From Anopheles merus (lineage: Eukaryota > Arthropoda > Insecta > Diptera > Culicidae), in contig NC_054084.1 in assembly GCF_017562075.2 (NCBI RefSeq), positions 25,482,246 through 25,546,245 on the forward strand: 64,000 nucleotides of DNA, read 5' to 3'. The stretch's first letter is position 1. The number at the start of each line of letters is the position of its first letter. Positions 12,043 through 24,414 of this stretch are shown piece by piece. Made by a program: the position numbers and the translations under genes. The notes beneath the pieces are model-generated. The model was not told the origin of the DNA. It ran no database searches and saw only the letters and a list, made by a program, of their open reading frames with translations.

Positions 12043-15000
12043 ATGAGCTATTTATACGATTATGTGGAAAAGTACTTGCCAACGTCGTGGCGAAGAAAAC
12101 GCATCCGTCGTCCTATTATATGGTCTTCTCCAGAGTGTAAGTAAGGAGTGGAAGTGGTGAAGTTGTTTTTGATAAGTGATTTAAGTTAATCGTGCAAAAT
12201 ACCCAAATTGAAGGACATTCAATTTAGTGGCACAAAATAAGTTTAGTGAAGTGTTTTGAAATTAATTCAAAAACATTAGCTAACGGATTGTGCCAACGAC
12301 ACGTATAAGAGCTTTGTGCCGTCTCGTAGTCAACAGCAGGGTAGTGCCTTAATCACTGACAGCTCCGTCCTACTGGACGATCTCGTACGTGATCTGCCGC
12401 CTGATCGTGTAGGATAGTACACAAATCATTATCGGTTTGCAAACGGAATTCTCGCGCACATTGATCAGAGGCTAAAAATAACCCAACACAACGCCCTCTT
12501 CGTACAATTGTACGACTCCAGTTGTTGTAGTCTCCCGTGCTCAAGTTCAAGTAGCTTGATTAAGTAATACCAGCGGCCGGTTAGTAGTGATAAATAAAAG
12601 CACCCCTTTTTGTCACAGTGCCCGGAAGCCCACCAGCGTCCAGATGGTCATTACGGGTGACCAGCTCACCAGTATGCAAATCGAGCGGATGTTTGTATTC
12701 CACCAAGGAAAGGTGTGCATTCTGACGCTCTTGAAATTATAAACAAACCCTTCTGCAGTGACACAACGGATGTGAATGTAAGCGAAGAAGTTGAGTGCGA
12801 TGATTTCATACTCCCCCCAAAACCGATCGAGCGCTTGATCATTGGGTAAAGAAGCATCGCCAAAAATAAAAGCATTCATGCCTTGACCTTGTCAGTGCTT
12901 TTTTTGCAAGCAGCTTTAAGAGCTAGACGAGCGTTATGCACATGGACATCGCGGACCGAGGGAGTTTGTTTGTACCGAACGCATGCATGTTTATCTTAGC
13001 GTTTTGGGTAAATATTGCCATTAATATTCGCCAATGCTAAAGACGCATACCAGTGGTGCGTGTGCTACGATCGCCCCACGATCGCCGTTGTTTAGAGGCT
13101 GGAATCGTATGTGACGAATGGAGGGTTTGATTTTGCAAGGTCATATAGAGGCGAGAGCCAACTGCGGTTAGCTAATAGAAACTAATGAAACCGCGCTTTT
13201 GGACACTTTTGTAGGCGTTGCATCGTTCAAAAATGGACTCGCTCGAATAGACAAAAGTTGCGATCCTGTGAGGCAGATGTTTCGTTTATAAGGTTTAATC
13301 TGAATAGAACTGTTTGTAGTGAAGCAGTTAGCAGGCCTGCTGTCGAGTCATTAAATGCAAGACAACCTTGTGCGGGCAACGTTAGATCGAGCTGTGTGTG
13401 TGTGTATGGGGGGTCGGGTATGTAGGAGGCGGAACCGATTACTACGCGGGAGCGGTCGGATCGATGGTGCGAGATTGCCTTTTAATGGCATGGGGCTTGA
13501 ATGTCTCGAGTACGCACCCGAACCGCAAAATTGGAGCAGAGCTCAAGGATGTAAGTAAACAAATGGCTCATTGTTGGCGGCTCGTTTGATAGTGGGCACC
13601 TGTTGTACACTGAGAACGTTTTACGTATGTGTGTTCTTTTATGCGTAATTTTTCTTTATAAGGCATTTAAAACTGCACCCGAGTTGATGATCAGTGTAAT
13701 TACTAAGATTGCAGCTAAGGTTAATAGTCAGTTTGTCTATAATTTTGACATATGAACGTAGCTATGACATGTTAAAGCCGTTCCCGTGGTACAGTCGTCA
13801 ACTTTCACGATTTGACAACGAGCCCGTCATAAGATCAAGCCCTGTATTAAACCGTATTTAACTGATAATTATGCAAATATTAAAAAAAAAGTCTTCAAAA
13901 CCAGAATTATATTAGATTTGGTCTAACGATGACTGTATTCTATGTTATTATGAGTATTTTTAGCGATAAGGATATATCATAATGGTAACTAAATGAAAGC
14001 AATAGACCATTCTAGACAATGTAATATGATGAAATCCTTTCTAATTCAATTACAATCAAATTGTTTTATTTTTTTCTATTAGAAATTACACACAAGAAAT
14101 TTAATAATAATGAAAATCGAAAGATTTCTATGGAATGATAAAAAATTTAATCGTTTCTCGGATAAAGCTATAACTCGCCAAAAATTATGATTAAAATGTA
14201 ATGTTAATGTTAAAACGTTTAATTTAGATGATTTCAACGGGCTCCGTCAAATATTACCCCTTATGGCCTCCACTGCTCATTATCTACCACTGTTTACCTA
14301 TCTCTCAGAGTCAGATTAATCCTTTTTACATGGAATTTTATGAGATTTAACTATTTTCACAAATGTAAAATTAAATTAGTGTTGTAGTTATATTTTAAAC
14401 GCAGTCTTCCTTTGAGTGATGAGGCATGATCAAACGCAAATTCTTAACATTGCTTTCTTATCTAGCAGCTTTCTATAACTCCCTGCTTGTACAGTGTCAC
14501 GAATGCAATTGACGTACAATCTCACAAGTACGTGTACTCTTGCACCCGCCGGCGACTACCTTTAAGTGCAGCTTGAACTTCCCCACTACGCGAGGCGTGC
14601 GCACGAGAGCGCAAACGTTCGCGTCCGTGAATTTTATTGTATGCTAATGGGACCGCCGAACAAGGCATGCTCGTGGCACGCCGCACGCAAAGCGCCGTGT
14701 GGTGCTTTGTGCTGCCCCGTCGCTTCTCGCCTCCAAAGATCCACTCGCCCACCATCAGCTACGATCGTAAGATCCGCAATCATCATCACACCTCTCAGCC
14801 TGCGCCGACCCTGTCGCCAGCCAGGGCAGGCAATCAATCTTTCAAGCTAGAAAGTGAAGGTGGCTCGTTCTGCTAACAGCAGCCTCTTCCCGTTCTCGAC
14901 TGATTCATTCATAAAACGCTCGTGCGCAGTGAGGGATGGTGGGTGGGCATGCATGTCATCGAAATCGTTTCTAACAAGTTTGGATGGAGAGTCACGGGAT

Positions 15001-18000
15001 GGTAGCAGGATGGTGAATGATGGGGTACGATTCGGTTCGATAACTGATGATTATCTCGAACATCACGGGTAGCGATCGTTAAATAAACAATGGTTCAGTA
15101 CAAAACGTTTACATTTTCGAGAGCGTGAGAAGCTTGGATTGTATGATTGAGAGTTTGAAAAAAATAACGCCAGAAGCGTTACGTTGCCAATTAAACGATG
15201 ATAGATGGCGCTACGAAAGATCGAGAGAAGATCGTTCACCTATCAATAGGTCCTAGGTTCTTCAATCACATGAATCCGCATGATCACGATCGTAAACATA
15301 ACACAATCAGGCAGGTCGCGTCGACTAGGCGTGAACAAACGATAAATTATTCCAATGATATAACATCGCAAACGACATAGGCCCGACTGACCCATCGCTA
15401 GTGACATTTACACAGACCAGTAATAAAACTAAGACATCGTACATCGGACAGTGATGTATTTGCTAACGGATCTGGTTAGAAGAAATGATGCTGGAAGTAT
15501 GGCGACAATCAATTCTACAGAATGTGTCTAGAATGTGACTCAAGGAAACTTCTCTAATTGGGGAATTCCAACAGCAAGGAACGACCGGATGTAGCAAGAA
15601 GCTTTCGTTGTGATTCACCCACGCCAAGGAGAGGACACATGGCACTTAAAATAGAATTGCATTACAATTACCGTAAAGAGCATGCATAACGCCATGTCAC
15701 ATTGTGTTAGCTCACCGTTTGCAAAGAGCGCCTGATGGAAAAATCAATCTAACAACACCCGAAGCCATTTCCATCCGTGACGCGGTACGGGCCAATTACA
15801 GCTCTTTGTAGCGATTTCACGCAACCTGCCTTTGATTGATGAAGTTGGTTGTTGATTTATGCGATTGAAGTTTATTATTAGATCATGGGGTGGAGGCGTG
15901 AAAATCACTTGTTAATCGTACTTTTTTTTCTCCTCCTCACAATGATTCAACATTCTTTCTTCACACCTCCTCTCCAAACAGATTCACCCTCCGCTGATGT
16001 GCTGACGGTAAAGTCGGTCGATCTTTGCACGGAGGAAAACGGTAAAGATCATCACACCAAGCGATATGAGCTGATGAGCCGGGATGAGTATAGTGGGAAG
16101 ATACCGAAGCTGGTCGTACGTCGTGGACAACCGTTCCGTTTGCGGCTGGTATGCGATCGTCCGTACGATCGGGCTCGGGATGCGTTGAGCCTTATATTCA
16201 CCGTAGCTGATGAGGATCAGCCAACGCACGGTCACGGGACGTTGGTGGGCATTCCGGTTAATCAGTTCCCGGAGCAGCTTGGCGAACCGGAGGAATGGGG
16301 TGCCGCGATCGAAGCGATCAATGGCGATCTGCTGCAGGTGTTGGTGAAGCCGGCGGCAACGGCTCCGGTCGGTCAGTGGAAGCTTGACATTGATACGAAG
16401 CTGCTGAGTGAAGCGTTCGGTAAGAGTTATTCGCTTCCGCAGGCGTTCTACGTCCTGTTCAATCCATGGTGTCCGGATGATCTCGTGTACATGGAAGGTA
16501 TGTAGCTGAACCGAAGTCTTCGATTAAGAACTACTTAAACCTAATGTGATTTTCTTGTTTCATTTGCAGAGAAAGCACACCGTCACGAGTATGTGATGAG
16601 TGACACGACACTCATCTACCGTGGATCTTACAACCGACTACGCCCCTCGGTGTGGAAGTTCGGACAGTTTGAAAAGCACGTCCTGGATTGTTCTCTACTG
16701 CTGATTGCAAAGATCGGCAAGGTTAGTGCAACACACCGGGGCGATCCGGTCAGGGTGTGTCGTGCCATCTCGGCCGCAGTCAACTCGCCGGACGATGATG
16801 GTGCACTGATGGGTAACTGGAGTGGAGACTTCTCGGGTGGAACTCTTCCGACCAAGTGGGTTGGATCGGTGGAGATACTGCAGCAGTTTTACAAGCGGCA
16901 GAAGCCGGTCAAGTTTGCCCAGTGCTGGGTGTTTGCGGGTGTTGTGTCTACAAGTAAGAATGGTGGCATTTGCTGGAACTTCAAAGCACATTTAATTATT
17001 ATTTTTTCATTTTAGTTTGTCGTGCCATCGGTATACCGTCCCGTGTCGTAACGAACTACTCCTCAGCGCACGACACGCAAGCCTCCCTCACGGTGGACTA
17101 CTTCGTGGACAAGAGTGGCAAAATTATGGAGGAGATGAACGCCGACTCGATCTGGAACTACCACGTGTGGAATGAGGTGTGGATGCAGAGGCCCGATCTG
17201 GGCATCAGCTCCGATGGTGACTATGGTGGATGGCAGGCGATCGATGCTACGCCCCAGGAAAGCTCGGACGGAATGTTCCGCTGTGGCCCGGCATCCGTGT
17301 TGGCGGTGAAGCTGGGCGAAGTGCTCAAACCGTACGATAATAACTTCCTCTTTGCGGAGGTTAATGCGGACAAGGTGTTTTGGCGCTACACCGGGCCACA
17401 CCATCCGCTGAAGTTGCTGCGCAAGGATGTGCTTGGAATTGGGCTGTTTATTAGCACGAAGGCGGTCGGCCGGTGGGATCGGGAGGACATTACGGCAAGC
17501 TACAAGTTTGCGGAAAAGTCGGAAGAAGAACGGGCCACGATGCTGAAGGCGCTGAAGCAAGCTAACAGCTACTTTAGCCGCTACTATCTGAATGAGGAGT
17601 TCAACGAGGTTTACTTTAACTTTGAGCTGCGGGATGATATTAAGATCGGAGAACCGTTCAGTGTGGTAAGTGGTGAATTGTGTTGTATCTGATAATAGTG
17701 CCTAATGAGTAACTTGTTACAGATATTGACGGTAAAAAATCGATCATCGGAAAACCGGCACGTGGTAGAGGGATCGCTTCACGTCGATACCGTGCTGTAC
17801 ACGGGCAAAGATCGGGAAAGCGTAAAGGTGGACAAGTTCTCCGTCACACTAGAACCTGGCACGGAAGAGTCCATTCGTATGATCGTTGAGTTCCACGAGT
17901 ACTATCGCAAGCTGCGCGATCAGGCAGCATTCAACATCTCCTGTATGGCGACCGTACTCGATACGGAGTTTGAGTTCTACGCGCAGGATGATTTCCGTGT

Positions 18001-18433
18001 GCGCAAGCCGGATATAAAGATATCGCTGCTTGGTAAGCCAGTATCGCAGGCACCTGTTGATGTGCAGTTTACGCTTGAAAATCCGCTCCCGATACCGCTG
18101 CACAAAGGACTGTTCCATCTGGAAGGTTCGGGTATTGGCAAGCCGCTTCTTTTTAAGGTATAGCTGAAGTCTTCGTAGTGGAGAGACATTTATTCAACAA
18201 AATATCTTTTGTTTCTCTAGCACGCTGAAATTGCACCCGGAGAGAAGGTCTCCAACACGTTCACTATGACACCACCGTACTCGGGACGGTTGACGCTCGC
18301 TGCCAAGTTTACCTCGAAAGAGCTGGACGATGTGGACGGCTTTTTGGCGTTCCTCGCCCATCCACGACCGGAGGATATCATCACGGAGGTGGAAGATAAC
18401 GTAATCGTTGCCCGGACGGACGTGATCGATTAG
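12043..18433 (+). CDS. Transglutaminase C
   Basis: A third transglutaminase. Exons are 12043-12136, 15982-16497, 16570-16953, 17016-17665, 17723-18157 and 18221-18433, giving 763 residues. The first exon (MSYLYDYVEKYL, then a basic stretch with WRRKR) ends in phase 1, like A and B, and is followed by a 3.8-kb intron. The triad is Cys322 (FAQCWVF), His381 (WNYHVWNEVW) and Asp408 (WQAIDATPQE), with Trp287. Two introns inside the core (16954-17015, just after the active-site cysteine, and 17666-17722) are missing from A and B. C therefore probably keeps the older structure, or gained them. An alternative start at 15885 would read through the acceptor tract. AATAAA at 18622-18627 is a likely polyadenylation signal. 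The gene converges on lipase L1 with only about 350 bases between stop codons. Confidence 0.93.
12137..15981 (+). other. First intron of transglutaminase C
   Basis: A 3.8-kb intron bounded by T|GTAAGT and a pyrimidine-rich CAAACAG. It holds a decayed SINE at 13776-13855. I see no other gene. Several short frames near 14.5-14.9 kb overlap on both strands and look non-coding. Confidence 0.7.
13776..13855 (+). mobile_element. Decayed tRNA-related SINE fragment (SINE200-like)
   Basis: The A-box-like TGGTACAGTCGT is at 13787-13798 and a damaged B-box-like AGATCAAGCCC at 13832-13842. The order and the words between (CAACG, GCCCGTCAT) match the better copy at 63262-63445. The 3' half is missing. 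Confidence 0.6.
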
Positions 18434-18621
18434 GGAATAGGGGCCAAAGAACTTGCCATTTGTAGTCACTACTTACCAATTGTAGGTTTAAATCTCTCAC
18501 TCACACTCTGACTCTCTTACTCTCTATCCCTGTGTGTATTACTCACTAACTGCCAACATGATGTGCGTAATATGTTTTGAAAAAAATCAACTGTATTTAA
18601 TTAAACATTATAGTAAACACA

Positions 18622-18627
18622 AATAAA
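18622..18627 (+). terminator. Polyadenylation signal of transglutaminase C
   Basis: AATAAA about 190 bases after the TG C stop. L1 transcripts come from the opposite direction and end nearby, so the two 3' UTRs may overlap. Confidence 0.55.
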
Positions 18628-18783
18628 CAGTGCCACAAAACAAACCAACCAACTAACCAACCAACGAACAGGACCATGGGCAGCACTAACGAGTGGAGTT
18701 CAGTCTTCGATTAAACGCTAAACAAAAACAGGGGCCAGATAAATATGTGACGTCATGGAATGGCGAGAAGCGATGCAAAATCC

Positions 18784-21054
18784 CTAGAACCCTTTGCCGT
18801 ATTCTGGTTTGGCGTTCGTTTCTAGGAAATGATTGCCCCGGGCCGTGTTGGGCGTAGCATCACCCATCGGAATCGAATTGGACCGGCACTTTGCCTCACG
18901 GTACTCCTCCGCATTGCGACAGGGATAGGCTTTGAAGGCGGCTGGGCGGGTAACCGACTCGGCATAGAACTCGTACGAACGTCCGTGACTGCAGGCTCCT
19001 ACAAAATCGTCGATTCCACCGCAACCGGGCTGATTGACACGGCCACCATTGGGCCAAAAGTCCACATGGCCCAGGTTTCGATCGTGCCCAAGCATGCCCG
19101 CACACGTGTGCATCACGTCCACAAACTGAGCGTCGCTCGGGTCGAGCAGCTTGTCGGGCTGTTGGTCGGTGAAGCCGGGCAGTGCCGGATCTAGTCCGGT
19201 AACACGTGCCGCCTTGCCGCTACGGATCGATTGACCCGCAAACCCGGACGTGTGAGCACCGAGACTGTGGCCGATGATGTGTAGATCGTTCAGGTTTGTA
19301 CCACGCTCCGCCACCATACGATCGATCAGTCCACCTACGTGTCGTCCGACGTCCCGCGTTGATGACGCCGCCCGGAAGTACAGGGTGTCCGATGCTAGCG
19401 GTCCCCAGTCGACCACTGTTTAAAGGTGGTAGAGGAGAACAAAATTGATTATCGCCGTGAAGGTTCTTCTGGCAGTGGCTTTAAATTACCGATCACATTC
19501 ATATCCTCTCGTCGAAGATAGCTGTTCTTGATGTTCTGCGACACGGGGCTAACGATCGAGTTCTTCCAGCCGTGTATGACGAACTTTGTGGGCAGCGTTG
19601 GATCGTAGGATTTGTTCAGGGCCAACGGTGCCGCTGGATCGTTGATGAAGCGAAACGAGCTCGGCAAGTTGATGGTGGATCTGCAATGAAGAATATGATG
19701 AATAGTATTTCGTAATTATGAGTAGGAATCATGTGATCTTACTGTCGATAGTAGTAAAAGGTAACATCCTCATGAATCCTACTGTTTCTTCGCTGGTCCG
19801 TGCTGGTATCGTTCGGTTCCGTCAGGTCGACAATGATCGGTGTGCCCTGATCGTCCGGCATAAACATCCACGTCACGCCATAGTTAGGATCGACCGCTTT
19901 TAGCTGCTGTATGTCACAGTTCACTGGAAAGGAAAGAGATCACAGGCTTCTGATCAACACTGCCTAAGAAGAACCGTAAACACCTCTTGATGCTTTTCTA
20001 CAGTACAGTACTACACAACCACACCAACACTAACATTCAAACAGTTCCCGAAGGAATACATATTGGCACATTAGCTGGATAAGGTAGTCGAACATTGCTG
20101 CCGTACGGTGCGAATTGTGCACATCAACTGATCGGTCCGCGGGCAAATTGCCCTCGCGATGAATTGCGCTTCCCAACCATCCGATCGGAAGAAACCATTA
20201 GCCGTGGTGTGGACATTACCGTTAATTAGCGTCACTACGGGGTAGGAGGTAGTTAGGTGGCATCCTCAGCTGTGGGAGGGAGATCTAAAGTATTCCAAAA
20301 AACTACCCCAAACAAAAAAAAGGTAAATACATCATCACCCAACAGCTCTCGCTCACTGCTTGTACCCGGTTCCGCAAAAGTTCATGGTGAGTGGTGGAGA
20401 TCACAATCACTACGATCACCGGGCTTCAAGGTTTGGTGGCGAAGCGTTTCTGCTAACAAACTGTATCATCTGTACATTGAGCGGGCTAGCGCTATCAGCT
20501 GAGAGTGAGAAAAAAGAGCTGGGTATGCAGTACGATTCACGGCAAAATTGGGATCATTTAGAGAGGTGTTTGAACCGTGTCAACAACATGGTTGTTGACT
20601 GGCCGCGTGACTGAAGGCCGCGTGGAGAAGGCCGCGCGGAGTACTGGATCGGTTCTAGAGTATTTTCGGAATATCACATGCACAACGACCAGGCGGGAAG
20701 TACAGACACAGTGGGATAATGTAGAAAACGAAAGTGTTATAATGTAACTATTTTTATTGTCCTCTCTTCTTATTTGCCTTTACCGAACTCTTCAAAACGG
20801 AGTTGCCTTATTCCACACCGTCAAACAATTCCATACACTTGTGCTTTCTCTAACTGTGCCTTTCACACGATACACTTAAAACTAAGAATTTAAATCCAAT
20901 GTTACGCAATCTCCTAATCATTCACAGAATAACAACAACAAAAATAACAGGCATACACTCTAAAATGGCACTGTCATACACTACGAAGAAACGGCTACGA
21001 ACCTCCTGCGAGCAGAAGTACTGCGACGATCGTCACGCTGCTCCAGATCACCAT
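18784..21054 (-). CDS. Secreted lipase L1 (pancreatic-type lipase/phospholipase A1 family)
   Basis: An alpha/beta-hydrolase expected to cleave ester bonds of glycerolipids outside the cell. Exons in transcription order are 21054-21003, 19923-19743, 19680-19490 and 19415-18784, giving 351 residues. Phase is consistent throughout, and the total is a whole number of codons. The first exon is almost only a signal peptide (MVIWSSVTIVAVLLLAG). The catalytic residues are Ser192 (GHSLGA), Asp217 (GLDPAL) and His285 (ACSHGRSYEF). NVIVVDWG is rebuilt across the last intron junction. The region between Asp and His is short, as in insect phospholipase A1-like members that lack the long lid of vertebrate pancreatic lipase. 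The donor of exon 1 (GTTCGT) is weak. The first intron is 1079 bp. Substrate is not predictable. Confidence 0.93.
19924..21002 (-). other. First intron of lipase L1
   Basis: Spacer between the signal-peptide exon and the body of L1. I see no other exon or repeat in it. Confidence 0.6.
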
Positions 21055-21150
21055 GGTGATCGCACGCTAAAAGCCGCAAAACTGACTTGCTTGCCTGCAC
21101 AAAAACCGTCACCGAAACACACTAAAGCGATCGCCAACCAGGAAGGACAA

Positions 21151-21156
21151 TTTATA
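21151..21156 (-). promoter_or_regulatory. TATA box of lipase L1
   Basis: TATAAA on the minus strand, about 97 bases upstream of the L1 start codon. Initiation is expected near 21120-21125, which supports the signal-peptide exon as the true first exon. Confidence 0.6.
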
Positions 21157-21791
21157 AGAGCCACCACCGAAACCCGGTGGTGGAGTAAACGAAACGCTTT
21201 GTTTTAGTGCCAGCATTGTGCCGAGATAAGCCGATTGCGGACCTGCCACATTGGGTGGAATCTTTTTTTTCTTTTTTTTGTATTTACTCTACCGTCTAAC
21301 CGTTCTAAGCAGGTTTGATTAGAATATGTGGTTAACCGGGTTGATTGGATAGCCATTTTGCCTGCACGCGTGAACGCCACTATCCAACGCCAAGGAAAAG
21401 TGAAGTTATCGGGGTGGAGGGTGGGTAGCACCTTTGGCCCCTCGCAAAAGCAGCTGACAATGGGTTAACGAACAGAACGAAACGAATCAAAGTTTCTGAG
21501 GGGGGGACAGGGTGCGATGTGGCAAAGGTAAGCGAGTGTGACACTTAATTTCCTGTTTCTTTTTTATCCACCCATCGCTCCGAAAGAACCGGTTCCTGAC
21601 TGTACTGTAGCTTCACTTTCTACACCACTTTTTACAGTGAACTGGGCGTGCGAGACTCATTAATTAGATAAAGATGACTTGTGGCTCCGCCTGTGCCTCG
21701 GGAAACGCCGACGTATAACACACGAGAGTACGATAATTGATGGAGGGGTTTTGGGGTGCACAGTGCAGACACAGTGGCGACCGAAACTGCA
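21157..21791. other. Spacer between L1 promoter and L2 3' end
   Basis: It should contain the L2 3' UTR. I find no canonical AATAAA for L2 and no gene. Confidence 0.5.
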
Positions 21792-24414
21792 CTAATGTGC
21801 ATTAAACATTGGCATCGTGTAGCGTTGCATAACGCTCGCTTCCTTCTGCTGCAATCGGCGCCGTAAATCTTGCAGGTAGAACGCATCGTCAATGTCGTTG
21901 TCGCTAGGGAGCGCCACCGCTGGGAGGATCGTCGTGGCCAGGGTGCTCTTTACCGCTGGCAACGCCCCACCACTGTAGCGTGATTTGTCTTGCTCTAGAA
22001 TTTTCCGGATGTGTTCCTTGGTCAGGTCGCTTGTTCCGACATGGTTAAAGTAGGGCCACTCATCATCCTCTCCGCCCTGCGAGCCCTGGTGGTTTGGATC
22101 CTGTGAGTAAGGGGTAGGAAAGTGGTCCACATTGTTGAAGGAACTATCGAGCTTGCCCCACTGATCGATATCGCTGATGAATGGGTCCCGATTCAGCCCG
22201 TGCTTGTTCAGAATGGCATCCTTCTTTTGAGGGATGCTAAAACCAGCCCACCGACCGATTGCAAACGGAGAAGCAGGGTTGGTCGTTATCATAAACATGC
22301 CCTCGGTACCGGTGGGACAATCTTCCCCGGCGATGACTTGCGCATTATTCTGTGGGCAAAAGCCAAGCAGATAGTACACGTAGCTTTGGCAGCTCCAGCC
22401 CCAGAAGCCGGTAAGGCTGCGGATCGATTCGGCGTAGTAGTCTGGGGCGCGATGATGACTGCATGCCATTGGGTCTAGAAAAAGGATGTAAAAAAAGATG
22501 ATTAATTTAAAATACTCAAAAGAGAACATCTTTTAAACTCACTTTGTCCGGACCCCCAACAACCAGGCTGCAGTATTCCTCCATTAACGTAGAAATCCAC
22601 GTGTCCACACCGTTCGATCTTCCCCTGCACCAAAGCGTTCGTGTGGATCACATCGACAAACTCGGCATCGGTAGGATCTAGCTTATCGTCCGGTGCGGCC
22701 GTAATGAACAGGGGCATCGCTGGATCCAACCCCGTAATACGCTTCAGCCGGAACGGTCGTACCGTTGTCGACACGTAGTTGGTCACCTGTGCACCCAGAG
22801 AAAACCCAACCAGATGTATGTTGTCCGTGCCGGCATCGATAATACGCTGTACCAGCTGCCCGATGCACTTGCCCACGTGGCGTGTATTGTGGACGGCGGA
22901 CGGGTAGCATGGACCATGCGCAAGATCACTCCAATCGACGTAGAAGAGGTTGTAGTTCGCACGGGACAAGTACTCTGTTGAGAATATATCATAATGTTAA
23001 GTTCAAGTTTTTTTTATGAGAAGGAGCTTCTTGATCGTGTACCTCCTTTCATGTTTATCAAAGGAGTTAGGAACATGTCCGCATTGTACCCATGGATGAT
23101 GACCTTCACCGGGTGGGAGGGATTGAAGTACGACGAGCTCAGATTAGACTGTTCCCAGGTCTCGTCAATGTGGATGTACTGTCGATCGTCCGGATTCGAG
23201 CGGGTGAAGAGATAGAACCGAATATCACTATCCGGGCAGGGCCGATCGACGACCCAGACACAGTTACCGATGGTAAAGCTGCTGCGGCCTTTTTTCACCG
23301 AAACAGGAACAGGTCGGCAAGAGGGCAGGAATGATAAAGCTGAAAATGGTTGACAAAGAAATGATAAGAAATTATAGGAAAATACTGTAAACGATTAACA
23401 GATCTCGTCTCGCTTTACAAATTCTAGTAAGGGGTAACGAAAATCATTGGCTAGATAGGAATAGCCACCGTATCAATTCACGTTAAATTTCAGCGACGAT
23501 TTAGATCCAAGGACCTAGTGATCAGTTCCTGAATTGATACGTGTTAGTGATCAGTTTCAGAACCGGTGTGAGTACAGAATCAGTTCCAAGCCAGACATGG
23601 ATTCAGGATTAATTTCAGTATCGGTATGGATTCGGGATAGGTCTCAAGAGATCGGGATGGGTACATGATCAGTTGAAGGACCGGTCAGAATTCATCCTTG
23701 GACTGTTATCAGTTCCAGCACCGGTGTGAGTACGTGATTAGTGCCAGGATTTCCAGGACCGATACAGAAATGTTCTGCTATGTTCTAGGACCATGGATTT
23801 AGGATCAGTTAGAAAACTGGTTTGGATTTGGGATCAGTTACATGACTGGTATGGGTTGTGGATCAGTTTCAGAATAAAACATTTAAGAATAAAGAGCTTT
23901 TCGATAAGCATGAAAGAAGTATTTGGCATTAGTTCGTAAACTGGAATGGGTTTGGAACCGTTTCACCTTGCGTTACACCTACGAGATAACAAATAAACCT
24001 TGAAAAGGTGTTGCTAGCCCTGTAAATAAATTAGCCCTGGGCCAACATAACTAGTTGTTAAAAAAACACAAACTGTTTCAGTTGTGTAAATATTCGAAAG
24101 GAAACATTTGTTTACAAATCCAGCATTATCAACAACGACCACACTCCAATCGTTGCATGTTTATCGTTCCATTTGGGTTCTACTAATGCAATCAACAGAT
24201 AAGAGAGTCGTTTTTTTAAACAGCTTTTTAGATAATGCAAATAAATGATCAGCTCTTGAAATGATAAAACAACCCGATAAGGGCCACACTTCAAATGGGT
24301 TTGTATAACCCTGAAACCGGTACGCGTAATGGTTGGTCATTGTCAGGGTATTTGGATGAAGTGAACAGTTTCCCTACCAGTAAGCACCACCGCTACTAGC
24401 ACGTTCCAACTCAT
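21792..24414 (-). CDS. Secreted lipase L2 with long C-terminal extension
   Basis: A pancreatic-type lipase. Exons in transcription order are 24414-24378, 23339-23043, 22974-22543 and 22474-21792, giving 482 residues. The 37-base first exon encodes MSWNVLVAVVLT and its signal peptide continues into exon 2 (ALSFLPSC). The catalytic residues are Ser170 in GFSLGA (Phe replaces the usual His before Ser), Asp195 (GLDPAM) and His262 (ACSHHRAP). After the family-typical C-terminal motif around GEDCPTGTEGMF there is a further stretch of roughly 140 polar residues, longer than any neighbour and rich in Asp, Ser and Gln. Its role is unknown. The first intron (23340-24377) holds a minisatellite. Confidence 0.91.
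23500..23860. repeat. Degenerate minisatellite in L2 intron 1
   Basis: Imperfect tandem repeats built from words such as GGATCAGTTCCAG, ACCGGTATGG and GATTCAGGATCAG. About eight to ten units of uneven length (roughly 30-50 bases) can be followed by eye. Unit boundaries are approximate. Confidence 0.7.
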
